NCBI GenBank assembly: GCA_017626295.1
Contig: JAGAJB010000038.1
Span: 1 to 64,000 of the forward strand
DNA length: 64,000 nt
Reading direction: 5' to 3'
DNA from: Clostridia bacterium
GTDB taxonomy: Bacteria; Bacillota; Clostridia; Oscillospirales; Acutalibacteraceae
Shown: positions 1 through 8,929 of the stretch, in pieces
Position numbering within the stretch: position 1 is the first letter of the stretch
How the letters are laid out: each line of letters begins with the position of its first letter
Made by a program: the position numbers and the translations under genes
The notes under the pieces: generated by a model
What the model saw: only the letters and a program-made list of their open reading frames with translations
Told to the model about the DNA's origin: nothing
The model's database searches: none

Positions 1-7
1 AATGCAC

Positions 8-68
8 ACTCCTTCGTACTTTTTTGTTGCAGTTGGCAGACCGCAACTCCATTATATCACGAAGGAGT
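8..68. repeat. Long nested inverted repeat at window edge
   Basis: A perfect 10-bp inverted repeat (ACTCCTTCGT at 8-17, ACGAAGGAGT at 59-68) encloses a second small one (GTTGC at 26-30, GCAAC at 43-47). On the + strand it is followed by TTTCCTTTTT, so it could end a transcript entering from the left. On the - strand the loop contains a TATAAT-like element. Its role is unclear because the upstream gene is outside the window. Confidence 0.5.
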
Positions 69-106
69 TTCCTTTTTAGGATTGTTTCAGCTATATAATT
101 TAACTG

Positions 107-133
107 AACCACGCGTCTAACGCGTGGTTTTAC
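107..133 (+). terminator. Hairpin terminator
   Basis: AACCACGCG and CGCGTGGTT form a 9-bp stem with a 5-nt loop, followed by a short T run. It would terminate transcription entering from the left. Confidence 0.6.
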
Positions 134-142
134 TATACAATC

Positions 143-180
143 AAAAGACTTTGCTTCAAACGAAGCAAAGTCTTTTTTTA
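143..180. terminator. Bidirectional terminator downstream of the TetR gene
   Basis: A 15-bp perfect stem (143-157 with 162-176) has a 4-nt loop and T runs on both strands. It overlaps the stop of the leftward TetR gene and would serve both it and any gene entering from the left. Confidence 0.85.
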
Positions 181-810
181 ATCATTGTCTGTATTTTTCG
201 GCGGCTCGTAATTTGAATAAAGCAGTTTTGTTTTGTATGAGCCGTTTATGTAAATATTTGCAAAGAATTTCGCAAGTTCGCGGGTGGGGATTTCCATACC
301 TTCGTTCATCCAGTCTATCAGTGCGCCTGTTATGGCAGTAAGAATGAAACTTGTAGAATATCTTGCAGGATTATTTTTCGGGAACTTATCCTTTGCGTTA
401 GGGATATTGTTCAGCATAAGGAATTGTATCTGCTGGAAAAGTTGGTTGTTTACGTCATTATTGATTATAAAACGGCAAAGGGTTTCGTGATCTTTGCAAA
501 AATTAAGTAACGATTCGGCATACTCGGTGAAACCCTCGATGGTATTTATTGACGAGGTGGATTCACTTATAATATCGCTGAAAAGTTGATATGCTTCGTT
601 CTGGATTTGCTGGAGCATATCAATTAAATCTGTATAATAAAAATAGAAAGTTGCTCTATTAACATCAGCTAAGGTTGTAAGTTCCGTAACTGTTATCTGA
701 TTTATATTTTTAGTTTCCAAAAGTTCAAAAAGCGCATCACGTAAAGCCTTCTTGGTTCTTTTAACACGTCTGTCCGTATGGTTTAGGCGTCGCTTTTTTT
801 CAGTTGCCAA
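178..810 (-). CDS. TetR/AcrR family transcriptional regulator
   Basis: A 210-residue DNA-binding repressor-type protein. Residues about 20-66 form the TetR helix-turn-helix, with the typical ITVTELTTLADVNRATFY recognition segment. The rest is a mostly helical ligand/dimer domain that I cannot assign to an effector. The start is TTG at 810, with GGGTG about 8 nt upstream; no ATG or GTG lies nearby in frame. A sigma-A promoter with a palindrome over the presumed transcription start suggests autoregulation. The neighbours (DUF1015, DUF2461) give no hint of a target transporter or enzyme. Confidence 0.85.
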   Translation of the reverse strand: MATEKKRRLNHTDRRVKRTKKALRDALFELLETKNINQITVTELTTLADVNRATFYFYYTDLIDMLQQIQNEAYQLFSDIISESTSSINTIEGFTEYAESLLNFCKDHETLCRFIINNDVNNQLFQQIQFLMLNNIPNAKDKFPKNNPARYSTSFILTAITGALIDWMNEGMEIPTRELAKFFANIYINGSYKTKLLYSNYEPPKNTDND

Positions 811-832
811 TGTATCACACCCTTTTTTTTCG

Positions 833-881
833 TCAACTGTTGAATTTTACATATTTTACCATATAAGAAAAATAAATTCAA
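833..881 (-). promoter_or_regulatory. Promoter and putative operator of the TetR gene
   Basis: On the - strand, TTGAAT (876-881) and TAAAAT (853-858) are separated by 17 bp. Just downstream, near the predicted start of transcription, is the 11-nt palindrome TCAACAGTTGA (833-843). An operator in that position would let the TetR protein repress its own gene; this is inferred from position and symmetry. Confidence 0.5.
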
Positions 882-959
882 GTATTTTTGTCAAAAAAGA
901 AAAAAGTGTGAAAGATTTTGATGAAAGACAACCTATAATGAAAACAGTACTTGCCGAAA

Positions 960-2204
960 TTATTTTAATTTATGTATAAACAAACCGCTTAAAAGTTTAG
1001 GTTCAAACCAGGTTGATTTCGGGGGCATTATCATATTTGCATCAGCAATTGCCATAAGGTCCTCGAGGGTGGTGGGGTACATTGAAAATGCAACCGCCAT
1101 ACCGCCGTTTACAAGGCGTTCAAGTTCTTTAAGACCTCTGATACCGCCGATAAAATCAATTCGTTTATCAGTTCTCGGGTCGCCTATGTTGAGGATGGGT
1201 GTAAGAAGATTTTTCTGTAAAATTGAAACATCAAGGCGGTCAACGGGGTCACTTTCAGAGAATGTGCCGTCTTTTGCGGTAAGTTTGTACCATTCATTGT
1301 CAATGTACATACCGAAAGTGTGCTTTTCTTCGGGGTGGTATGCACCGTCGCAAGATGCTTTTTCTACTGTGAAATCAGCAGAGATTTTCTCTATAAACTC
1401 CTGTTTAGTGTTGCCGTTAAGGTCTTTTACAACACGGTTGTAATCCATAATTTCAAGGCTTTCGGCAGGGAAGAGAACTGCTAAGAAGAAGTTGAATTCT
1501 TCCGTTCCGTCAAAGTCGGGGTTTTGTTCGCGACGCATTTTTGCAACGTTTACCGCAGAAGCGCAACGGTGATGACCGTCTGCAATATAGAAATTGCCTG
1601 CCTCCGCCAAAAGTGCGGAAAGTTCGGCGCAAACGTCACTCTCTTTTATTATCCATACTGTATTTGAAATGCCGTCACCCGTAACGAAATCGTATACAGG
1701 CTCGCCCTTTTTATATTCTTCAATAATATCAATAATTTCCTTTTTACCTTTGTAACAAAGGAAAATGGGACCTGTGTTTGCGTCGCAGGTGTCAACGTGA
1801 CGGATTCTGTCGGCTTCCTTGTCAGCGCGTGTGAGTTCGTGCTTTTTGATATGATTATTGATGTAATCGTCAACGCTTGCGCAACCTACAAGACCTGTTT
1901 GTTCTCTGCCGTTCATAATCTGACGGTAAACGTAGAAACAGGGGGTTTCGTCTGTTTTGCAGATGCCCTCCTCCTCGCTCTTTCTAAGATTTTCAGCGGC
2001 TTTTTTGTAAACTTCGTCACTGTAAAGCTCAGTGCCGAGGGGAAGGTCAATTTCCGCTTTATCTATGTGCAGGAATGAGTAAGGGTTGCCCTTTACCATT
2101 TCTCTTGCTTCAAAACTGTTCATAACATCATAGGGGAGCGCAGCAACCTTAGATGCGTATTCGGGTGTGGGTCTTAATGCTTTGAAAGGTTTAAAAATTG
2201 CCAT
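960..2204 (-). CDS. DUF1015 family protein
   Basis: A 414-residue soluble protein of the DUF1015 family, recognised from the opening FKALRPTPEYASKVAALPYD, the segment ADGHHRCASA near residue 210 and the overall length. The HxR-rich ADGHHR motif is the most conserved feature of the family and is likely to be an active or binding site. No reaction is established to my knowledge; in clostridia the gene is often near serine/phosphoglycerate metabolism genes, but none is seen here. The start ATG at 2204 has GGAGG 8 nt upstream. It is monocistronic from its own promoter. Confidence 0.85.
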   Translation of the reverse strand: MAIFKPFKALRPTPEYASKVAALPYDVMNSFEAREMVKGNPYSFLHIDKAEIDLPLGTELYSDEVYKKAAENLRKSEEEGICKTDETPCFYVYRQIMNGREQTGLVGCASVDDYINNHIKKHELTRADKEADRIRHVDTCDANTGPIFLCYKGKKEIIDIIEEYKKGEPVYDFVTGDGISNTVWIIKESDVCAELSALLAEAGNFYIADGHHRCASAVNVAKMRREQNPDFDGTEEFNFFLAVLFPAESLEIMDYNRVVKDLNGNTKQEFIEKISADFTVEKASCDGAYHPEEKHTFGMYIDNEWYKLTAKDGTFSESDPVDRLDVSILQKNLLTPILNIGDPRTDKRIDFIGGIRGLKELERLVNGGMAVAFSMYPTTLEDLMAIADANMIMPPKSTWFEPKLLSGLFIHKLK

Positions 2205-2241
2205 ATATATAACCTCCGTAGTATGACAAAAATATAATATA

Positions 2242-2271
2242 ATTTTACTGTATTTGTATGTTTGTTGTCAA
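2242..2271 (-). promoter_or_regulatory. Sigma-A promoter of the DUF1015 gene
   Basis: On the - strand TTGACA (2266-2271) and TAAAAT (2242-2247) are 18 bp apart, about 40 nt upstream of the start codon. Confidence 0.6.
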
Positions 2272-2336
2272 TATCATATTGCATTTTGGGACTTGCTGTG
2301 ATAAATTAAAAGCAACATTTTGAGGGTGAGAAAATA

Positions 2337-3026
2337 ATGGATTTTAAAAATATTTTAACCTATTGCGGTAAACTGGGGGCAAATAATGACCGCACCTGGT
2401 TTCACAATAACCACGGTGAATACGACGTTGCAAGAAAAGAATTTTTGGCTTTCCTTGATATGTTCCGTTTTCAACTGAGTGAGGAAGCCCCTGATATAGG
2501 TAAGTCAATTATGTATATGGAACCGCGCGAGTGGATGTACAGAGTTGCAAGGGATATGCGTTTTCACAAAAACGGGCCACCTTATAACCCTGCGTTCAGA
2601 GCGTATATTGCTGCCGACCGTAAATCCTGGTTGCCCATAGGGTATTTTTTGAGAATTTGCCCCGGGTCATCCTGCTTCGGTACAGGGTTATGGTGCGATA
2701 CCACCGCGAAAATGAATAATATCCGTAAATATATTTCACTTCATTACGACGAGTTTCTGGAGGCTCTTAAAGAGGGGAATATGCAAATCGGCGGAGAAAA
2801 ACTTAAAACAATGCCCCGCGGTTTTTCTGCCTATGACCCTGCCGCAGAGTATATAAAACACAAAAGTTGGGATATGATATTTTTTATTCCCGACGAGGAT
2901 ATAGGAAGTTTTGAAGATTTCAGCGAACTTCTTATGCAATACGTTAAACGAATGGAGCCTATGCGCAAATTTTTACTCAAAGCCGCAAACTACGTGGATA
3001 ATAAAAGACCGGAGTTTGAGTGGTGA
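2337..3026 (+). CDS. DUF2461 family protein
   Basis: A 229-residue cytoplasmic protein matching the DUF2461 (TIGR02453) family: it has the N-terminal LxxNNDRTWFHNNHGEY motif, then YRVARDMRFHKNGPPYNPAFRAYI near residues 67-90, and the usual length of about 220-230. The biochemical role of the family is unknown. The start ATG at 2337 has GAGGGTGAG 6 nt upstream. It runs divergently from the DUF1015 gene and ends at a terminator shared with the convergent DUF3048 gene. Confidence 0.85.
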   Translation: MDFKNILTYCGKLGANNDRTWFHNNHGEYDVARKEFLAFLDMFRFQLSEEAPDIGKSIMYMEPREWMYRVARDMRFHKNGPPYNPAFRAYIAADRKSWLPIGYFLRICPGSSCFGTGLWCDTTAKMNNIRKYISLHYDEFLEALKEGNMQIGGEKLKTMPRGFSAYDPAAEYIKHKSWDMIFFIPDEDIGSFEDFSELLMQYVKRMEPMRKFLLKAANYVDNKRPEFEW

Positions 3027-3031
3027 AAAGA

Positions 3032-3070
3032 AAAAACAGTCTGTTTCCCAAAACGAAACAGACTGTTTTT
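3032..3070. terminator. Bidirectional terminator
   Basis: AAAAACAGTCTGTTT (3032-3046) pairs with AAACAGACTGTTTTT (3056-3070): a 15-bp stem with a 9-nt loop and T runs on both strands, between convergent genes. Confidence 0.9.
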
Positions 3071-3080
3071 ACTATTTTAA

Positions 3081-4172
3081 TTATGAAATTGTGCAGGAAC
3101 TTTCTTTTGAACTTGATACAAGTGCGATGTAACTTCTGCCTGCGTTAAGTGAAAGTTCGTTGCCGTCGGCATCGTAGAGTTTCATCATATCGGAATAATC
3201 GCCCTTTTTCCAGGTGATGTTCTGGTATGTACCGTTTGAAACGTAAACGCCGTTACCTTCGGAAAGGTCAAGGGAAATTCTGCCCTTTGAATCACCAAGG
3301 CTTGATTTATCAACGTAGCAGATAATAAGGTTTGTAAAGTTCTGCTGGTTTCCGTCGCTGTCTTTGAATGCGGAGCCGTTAAGAGAACTGTAATAAAGGT
3401 TATCTTCTGCGTTGTATGTATAGGTGTAGGTAGCGTAGTTTGAAAAATCAACTACCATTTCATTACAGTTACCGTCGGGAAGTTTTTTAGTAGTGGAATT
3501 GAATTTAAAGGGATTAAGATACTCTTCTTCAAGTGTGGTTCTGAATTCTTTTCTTTCGATTGCAGCAACAACCTTTTCTTTAGTTGTGTATGCGCGGTGT
3601 TCGGAAGAAACGTTTCTTGAAGTATCGCGTGAGAAAGTGTTACCGTCGGACATACCGTCAATGTGGTCTGTGCCGTGGTTACTCATAGCGTTATATGCCT
3701 GGGGGCTGCCGCCGAAGTGAACGAAAATAGCGTCAAAACCTTCTACGAGTTCAACAAAGTAATGTCTTGCGCTTCGTGTGGGACCAACCTTATCGGGAAG
3801 TCTTGAAGCATCGGCATACATAAGAAGCATTCTTGTAATACCGCCCTCGGCTTCCATTTCCCAAACGATGTCGGCGCTTGTGATACCCCATTGGGGTCTT
3901 GCATCTTTGTGGTTTTCAACGGATACAAAAACAGGTCTGTTTTTAAGAAGTGTTTCGTCATATCCTGCCTCACCTGTAAGGGGGTTGATGCTACCCGATA
4001 AATAAGGTGAAGTTGTAGGTACTGTGGTGGGTTGTGTTGTGGGAACTGTTGTAGTTTCTTCCTCTTTATCACCGCCGCAACCTGCGAATGTACCCACTAT
4101 AAAAATAAGCGCAAGTACAAGTGAAAGGATTTTTGTGAAACGTGTTTTTCTGAAGTTTGCCAATGGTGTCAT
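3081..4172 (-). CDS. DUF3048 (YerB-like) lipoprotein
   Basis: A secreted, lipid-anchored protein of about 363 residues. An N-terminal hydrophobic segment ends in a lipobox (TFAGC), followed by a Thr/Pro-rich linker with repeats of TTVPTTQPTT, then the two-part DUF3048 domain with RPVFVSVENHKDARPQWGI and RSARHYFVELVEG, which resemble YerB of Bacillus. The function is unknown. The start is ambiguous: ATG at 4172 has AGGA directly against it, while a TTG at 4163 has AAAGGA at a better 9-nt spacing. It lies 20 bp behind the polytopic membrane protein and is probably cotranscribed with it. Confidence 0.85.
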   Translation of the reverse strand: MTPLANFRKTRFTKILSLVLALIFIVGTFAGCGGDKEEETTTVPTTQPTTVPTTSPYLSGSINPLTGEAGYDETLLKNRPVFVSVENHKDARPQWGITSADIVWEMEAEGGITRMLLMYADASRLPDKVGPTRSARHYFVELVEGFDAIFVHFGGSPQAYNAMSNHGTDHIDGMSDGNTFSRDTSRNVSSEHRAYTTKEKVVAAIERKEFRTTLEEEYLNPFKFNSTTKKLPDGNCNEMVVDFSNYATYTYTYNAEDNLYYSSLNGSAFKDSDGNQQNFTNLIICYVDKSSLGDSKGRISLDLSEGNGVYVSNGTYQNITWKKGDYSDMMKLYDADGNELSLNAGRSYIALVSSSKESSCTIS

Positions 4173-4192
4173 TCCTTTGTAAAAAATTAAAC

Positions 4193-6319
4193 TTAAATCC
4201 AAAATTCAAAAAGATGTAAAATCTTAGCATAAAGTGTTGGATTCTGTGTATCTATTGTAACATCTGCAACGGAAAAAACAAGTGCTATTGTGTAAACAAT
4301 ACTCAAAATTGTCGAAATGAATAAAAGTGAATTTAATTTTATGTTACTTTCTCTTAAAACTTCTTTCTCCGAAAGTGCAAATATTACCAAAGTTGATGCT
4401 AAGAAGAAAATAAAACCGAAATCACTGTAATATCTTTGAAGAAGTCCGCCTGCCTGAGTGTCCGCAATTACTAAGGCAAAACCAACACCCAGAAGTGTAA
4501 GAACAAGGCTGAAAAGATTTTTTTCTTTCAGTACATCTTTAACTTTCGGCAGAGCGAAGATAAACCATAATACAGGAAGTGATGTTATAAGACCGCCGAA
4601 ACAGTATTCGTAAATTGTTCTTCCTATATAATTCGTTTCTATCTGCGCCGCCTTGATATAGGGGAATACGGCAGTAAACTGAGGCGGTTGGAAAAGATAG
4701 GTGAATATACCTAAACCTGTTCTGCCCATATTGAAACCGCGTTTTGTAACATCGTTTGTAGTAAGGTTATACGCAGAGCCGAAGTCAAAAGGCGAGGCGA
4801 AACGGATATAATTGTAGTACATAATGCCTGCCGCAACTATAACAAAAGGTACGGCTAATGCAACAAGGTTTTTAATTCCGTTTTTATTGAAAATCTGCTT
4901 TTCTTTAAAGAAATATTTGAAAAATACGGGTATTGCAACGGCACAAATAAGCACAAACTGAGGTCTGCAACCTACAGTTAATGCGCTGAAAAGCGAGCCT
5001 AAGAAGAAATAGAGGTTTTGTTTCTTCTCATCTTTACCTTTTATCCAACAGTACAGACCCCATACAACAAATGTCATAGCCGTCATAATAGGCACGGAGT
5101 AAAAATCGGGGCGTTTTACAAGGAACATGGCACCGCAACAGTTTACGAATGTGAGTGATAAAAGCAAATACGTTCCCACAGATATTTTTTTGAAGTGCTT
5201 TTTACAGATAAGTTCAAGTAACTTAAATACACCTATTGTGAAAAGCATTGCAAATATCATAATGCCTATTGCCGAGGGGAAAGGTGCATCGAACAATGCC
5301 CTGAAGGGTAAATACATTATAAGTAACGGCACAATACCGAAATATACGTAGTAATGACCGTCAAAATACGCCACGTCCCAGCGGTATTCGTCACCTGTTG
5401 CAGATGATGTGAGTGACCTTGCGGCAGTATCGTAAGGGTTTTCCATATCTATAAGGGATTCGGGAACGTCATTATTATCTATATAAGTCTTACCCTCTAA
5501 AATTGCCTGTGCCAATTCGTCATATTGGTTATGGTTTGTCATCGGCAGCGGAGTGAAAGCGAAACCGTTTTCCGTGGCAGTCATACCCAGAAACGTGGGA
5601 TTCATAGTGCCTACGAATACAATAAGTATGCATTGAACGGTAATAATCGCAACCGTAAGGTTGTATTTTAAGTTTTGGTGTTTTAAAAGTTCCTTTTTAT
5701 ACAAGGGTGATGAGGGTTTGAAAATATAAATAAAGAAAAGAACAGCGACAACAAAAAATATTCTTAATACGGAAAATTCAAAAGGTCTTTCATTGTTAAT
5801 TGAAATTGAATCAACTTTTATTACGTCTTTTTCACTGTCAAAGCGGAGCATAAGATGTTCGCTTTTGCCCGAAGTGTTTATGTTGATGTACTCGCTTTTT
5901 TCTACGGATTTATAAATCGTTCTTTGGGGAGTTGCGTAGTAATACTCATTTCCTTCATCCGTAAGGTAAAGAGTAAGTTTAACACGGCTTTTGTTGTTTT
6001 CGTTTAAATCTATTTTTATATTTTTGATGTCAATATTAAGTTCCGGAAACTCAACTTGTTCACCGCCCGAAAAGGTGTAACAACCGTCCTCGGTTTTGTA
6101 TTCTTCAATATAATGAGTAAGGTCTGTGGGGGTGTTTCCCTTTGAAGTATAAAAGTTAATGTTAAAGAGCGTTAGTTCAAGACCTGTGCTTAAAATTAAA
6201 ATTGACACAAGTGTTATAAGACAGGCTTTTGTAAAACTTTCGCGGTTTTTACTCTTTTTATAAATAAACAGTGATATGAGTGCGGTAATTATTAAACCCA
6301 CAATGCAAATTGCTATCAT
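4193..6319 (-). CDS. Polytopic membrane protein, GT-C glycosyltransferase-like
   Basis: About 708 residues with two N-terminal membrane helices, an extracytoplasmic beta-rich region (residues about 60-185), then roughly ten more helices. A loop near residues 265-320 (DELAQAILEGKTYID, EYRWDVAYFDGHYYVYFG) resembles the first luminal loop of GT-C/PMT-type enzymes that use lipid-linked sugars, but the acidic catalytic residues cannot be fixed by eye. I chose ATG 6319 because GGGAG lies 8 nt upstream; the frame opens earlier at a TTG at 6373 without a good ribosome site. Probably cotranscribed with the downstream lipoprotein. It could also be a non-enzymatic membrane protein of the same fold. Confidence 0.65.
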   Translation of the reverse strand: MIAICIVGLIITALISLFIYKKSKNRESFTKACLITLVSILILSTGLELTLFNINFYTSKGNTPTDLTHYIEEYKTEDGCYTFSGGEQVEFPELNIDIKNIKIDLNENNKSRVKLTLYLTDEGNEYYYATPQRTIYKSVEKSEYININTSGKSEHLMLRFDSEKDVIKVDSISINNERPFEFSVLRIFFVVAVLFFIYIFKPSSPLYKKELLKHQNLKYNLTVAIITVQCILIVFVGTMNPTFLGMTATENGFAFTPLPMTNHNQYDELAQAILEGKTYIDNNDVPESLIDMENPYDTAARSLTSSATGDEYRWDVAYFDGHYYVYFGIVPLLIMYLPFRALFDAPFPSAIGIMIFAMLFTIGVFKLLELICKKHFKKISVGTYLLLSLTFVNCCGAMFLVKRPDFYSVPIMTAMTFVVWGLYCWIKGKDEKKQNLYFFLGSLFSALTVGCRPQFVLICAVAIPVFFKYFFKEKQIFNKNGIKNLVALAVPFVIVAAGIMYYNYIRFASPFDFGSAYNLTTNDVTKRGFNMGRTGLGIFTYLFQPPQFTAVFPYIKAAQIETNYIGRTIYEYCFGGLITSLPVLWFIFALPKVKDVLKEKNLFSLVLTLLGVGFALVIADTQAGGLLQRYYSDFGFIFFLASTLVIFALSEKEVLRESNIKLNSLLFISTILSIVYTIALVFSVADVTIDTQNPTLYAKILHLFEFWI

Positions 6320-6438
6320 AACAAGAACTCCCGAAATAACAGAATATACACTTATATTAAACCATAAAAACAATGTTTTGTAAATATTTCCTCTTCTGAA
6401 GCATATATTTTAACAAAAATTTAAAGCGAGGAATTTTT

Positions 6439-7341
6439 ATGGAAAAGACAGTTAAAAGCGAAACCCTTACATACAGTGTTTACGAAAATTATGTTAATAC
6501 GCTCAAAAATAAATATCCCGAACTGAAAATCGCAACCTGCGGAAAATCGGTTTTAGGCAAGCGTATTTATTCGTTGGTAATGGGTGAAGGAGATAAAAAT
6601 ATTGTTTATGTGGGCGGTACTCACGGACTTGAATGGCTTACATCTTTGTTACTGCTTGAATTCTGCGAAAACCTTTTGTTTTATAATCAGATAGGCGGAG
6701 AAATAGCAGGTTACAGCGTAAAAGAACTCTTAAAAAACAGACGGCTTATTGTGATACCGGAACTTAATCCCGACGGCATAGAAATCGCTTTAAGAGGCGC
6801 TTCTGCCTGCGGAAAATATAAAAAAGATAATTTCGAGGCGTGCAACGGAGATTTCAGCGGATGGAGTGCCAACGCAAGAGGGGTGGATATAAACCACAAT
6901 TTTAATGCAGATTGGTATAATCTAAGAGATTTTGAAAGAGCAAGCGGTATAAGTGAACCGTCCCCAAGAAGATTCGGCGGGTTTCACCCCGAAAGTGAAC
7001 CCGAAACGAAAGCAATAACAAGACTTTGCAGAAATATTCCCGTTGATATGCTTTTTACTTTCCACTCGCAAGGGGAGGAGATATATTACGAGTACGGCAA
7101 AAATACCCCCGAAAAATCATACACAATCGCGCAGGTGCTGGCAAGTGTAAGTGAATATACACTCGTAAAAAACGAGGGCCACGCCGCAAGCGGTGGTCTA
7201 AAAGACTGGTTTATAGAAGAATTTAAAAAGCCTGCCTTTACCGTTGAAATAGGCAAAGGCAAAAACCCCCTGCCTGTAAGTCAGTTGGAAGAAATATACG
7301 ACCGACTTGGAAAACTTCTTGTGATGGGGATGGTGCTTTAA
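6439..7341 (+). CDS. M14 family zinc carboxypeptidase
   Basis: A 300-residue metallopeptidase-like protein. The first zinc motif HxxE is at H62-E65 (GGTHGLEW), the substrate-binding segment NPDGIEIALRG follows, the third zinc ligand is in FTFHSQGEEIYYEYG, and the catalytic Glu is in FTVEIGKG near residue 270. The set resembles the gamma-D-glutamyl-diaminopimelate endopeptidase branch of M14, which trims peptidoglycan peptides. No signal peptide is visible, so it may act on recycled muropeptides in the cytoplasm (inferred). ATG 6439 is preceded by GCGAGGA. Confidence 0.85.
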   Translation: MEKTVKSETLTYSVYENYVNTLKNKYPELKIATCGKSVLGKRIYSLVMGEGDKNIVYVGGTHGLEWLTSLLLLEFCENLLFYNQIGGEIAGYSVKELLKNRRLIVIPELNPDGIEIALRGASACGKYKKDNFEACNGDFSGWSANARGVDINHNFNADWYNLRDFERASGISEPSPRRFGGFHPESEPETKAITRLCRNIPVDMLFTFHSQGEEIYYEYGKNTPEKSYTIAQVLASVSEYTLVKNEGHAASGGLKDWFIEEFKKPAFTVEIGKGKNPLPVSQLEEIYDRLGKLLVMGMVL

Positions 7342-7356
7342 TTTTCAAAAAAACAC

Positions 7357-7403
7357 TTTACAAAGAACAAATGTTCTGATATAATACAGGAGAACAAACG
7401 TTC
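7357..7403 (+). promoter_or_regulatory. SOS promoter with two LexA boxes
   Basis: TTTACA (7357-7362) and TATAAT (7380-7385) are 17 bp apart. GAACAAATGTTC (7365-7376) sits inside the spacer and GAACAAACGTTC (7392-7403) covers the expected start of transcription. Both fit the Gram-positive LexA (DinR) core GAAC-N4-GTTC. LexA bound at either site would block RNA polymerase, so the downstream polymerase should be DNA-damage inducible. Confidence 0.85.
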
Positions 7404-7421
7404 TGAAAGAAGTGAGCGAGT

Positions 7422-8627
7422 GTGGAACGCACTATATTACATTGCGACTGCAACAGTTTTTTCGCCTCGGTTGAGGGTGTGCTTAACCCCGAACTGAAAA
7501 AATACGCTTATGCCGTATGCGGTGACCCGGAATACCGCCACGGCATAATTCTTGCTAAAAATGAGTTGGCGAAAAAATACGGTGTAAAAACAGGGGAGGC
7601 TATATGGCAGGCAAAATCCAAATGCCCGAAACTTGTGACCGTAAAACCCCATTATAAAATTTATAAAGAATATTCGGAAAAAGTGTTTAACATTTACTGT
7701 CGCTATACCGACCTTGTTGAGCCTTTCGGTATAGATGAATGTTGGCTTGATGTCAGCGGTACAACGCACCTGTTCGGAAGCGGCGAGGAAATAGCCGATG
7801 AATTGAGAAGTGTTGTAAAAGCGGAAACGGGTCTTACCATTTCCGTAGGCGTTTCCTATAATAAAATCTTTGCAAAAATGGGTAGCGATTACAGGAAACC
7901 CGATGCTACAACCGTAATAAATGAAGATAATTTTAAAGATTTACTTTACCCCTTGCCTGCGGGGGATATGTTTATGGTGGGCAGGCGTACCGCCGAAAAA
8001 CTGAGGAATGCGGGAATTTTTACTATCGGAGATATTGCCTGTGCCGATGAGCGTACCCTTAAACGCATTTTAGGTGAAAACGGCAGGGTTCTTTGGCAGA
8101 ACGTGAACGGCTTTGATTATTCGCGGGTTCATTCTTTTGATTACCGTGAAGCCTATAAATCTATCGGTAACGGTGCAACTTTCAAGCGTGACCTTGTAAG
8201 TCAGAGGGATGTGCGTACCTGCGTTTTCTTTTTATGCGATAAGGTCGCCGCAAGGCTGAGGAAACATAACGTTGAATGTTCCGCAGTTCAGGTGGGTATA
8301 AAAGATACAAATATGCACAGCATCAACCGTTCCGTTCAGTTGCAGTCGCCTACGGATTTATCTTTTGATTTACGCCGTACTGCACTTTCGTTAATACAGG
8401 ATAACGTGGATGTGGGTAAAGACCCTATAAGAGCCTTGACGGTGACGGGGACTAAACTTTTAAACGGCGATGACGTCTGTGAGCAAATTTCTTTTTTTGA
8501 CCTTGATTATCATACAAAAAGGGAAAAAGAACAACGTCTTGAACAGGCAAAAGACGGTATCAGGCATAAATACGGTCTCGGCACGCTTACGCGCTGTTCG
8601 TTTATTCATAATGAATTTGGTTTTTAG
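7422..8627 (+). CDS. dinB: Y-family DNA polymerase (Pol IV/UmuC-like)
   Basis: A 401-residue translesion polymerase. The first metal motif is HCDCNSFFASVE at residues 7-18; the catalytic pair DE is in EPFGIDECWLDVSG near residue 105. The thumb (helix-hairpin-helix, GRRTAEKLRNAGIFTIGDIA) and little-finger domains follow. Length and order fit the DinB/UmuC group; the Cys in DCNSFFASVE and lack of a beta-clamp motif that I can recognise leave the exact subgroup open. The start is GTG at 7422 with a weak site. It is under a double LexA-box promoter and followed 11 bp later by ylmC. Confidence 0.92.
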   Translation: MERTILHCDCNSFFASVEGVLNPELKKYAYAVCGDPEYRHGIILAKNELAKKYGVKTGEAIWQAKSKCPKLVTVKPHYKIYKEYSEKVFNIYCRYTDLVEPFGIDECWLDVSGTTHLFGSGEEIADELRSVVKAETGLTISVGVSYNKIFAKMGSDYRKPDATTVINEDNFKDLLYPLPAGDMFMVGRRTAEKLRNAGIFTIGDIACADERTLKRILGENGRVLWQNVNGFDYSRVHSFDYREAYKSIGNGATFKRDLVSQRDVRTCVFFLCDKVAARLRKHNVECSAVQVGIKDTNMHSINRSVQLQSPTDLSFDLRRTALSLIQDNVDVGKDPIRALTVTGTKLLNGDDVCEQISFFDLDYHTKREKEQRLEQAKDGIRHKYGLGTLTRCSFIHNEFGF

Positions 8628-8638
8628 GAGAGAATGAT

Positions 8639-8887
8639 ATGAGATGTACTGTAACGGCTATGAGAGCAAAAGAGGTAGTTAATATCGATAACGGTTGCCG
8701 TCTGGGGTGCGTTACCGATGTTGAAATAGATACCTGTACAGGTTGCCTTGTGAGTATAACCGTCTTTTGCGGTAAAGGTATATGCGGTTTTTTAGGCAGA
8801 GGCGAAGAAATTGTAATTTGTTGGAAAGATATAATAGTAATCGGCGATGATATGATACTTGTAAGAAAAGGCGGAGCGAAGATATAA
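8639..8887 (+). CDS. YlmC/YmxH family sporulation protein (PRC-barrel)
   Basis: An 82-residue single-domain protein with the PRC-barrel pattern typical of YlmC/YmxH: MRAKEVVNIDNGCRLG, then DVEID...G and the closing WKDIIVIGDDMILV. Members are linked to sporulation in Firmicutes, but their molecular role is not settled. Four or five cysteines are unusual for such a small protein. AGGAG lies 9 nt before ATG 8639, and the gene may be read from the SOS promoter of the polymerase. Confidence 0.85.
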   Translation: MRCTVTAMRAKEVVNIDNGCRLGCVTDVEIDTCTGCLVSITVFCGKGICGFLGRGEEIVICWKDIIVIGDDMILVRKGGAKI

Positions 8888-8895
8888 AGTATAAG

Positions 8896-8925
8896 AAAAA
8901 CATCGCCCCGTCGGACGATGTTTTT
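8896..8925. terminator. Bidirectional terminator
   Basis: AAAAACATCG (8896-8905) pairs with CGATGTTTTT (8916-8925). It separates ylmC from the convergent sialidase gene. Confidence 0.85.
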
Positions 8926-8929
8926 GAAA

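Noticed and set aside
8-68. Nested inverted repeat read as a tRNA or riboswitch
   Set aside because: It lacks tRNA arms, CCA-type end and T-loop sequence, and no known riboswitch core is recognised.
7357-8887. ImuB-type mutagenesis cassette
   Set aside because: No imuA or dnaE2 homologue is next to the polymerase; the neighbour is ylmC.
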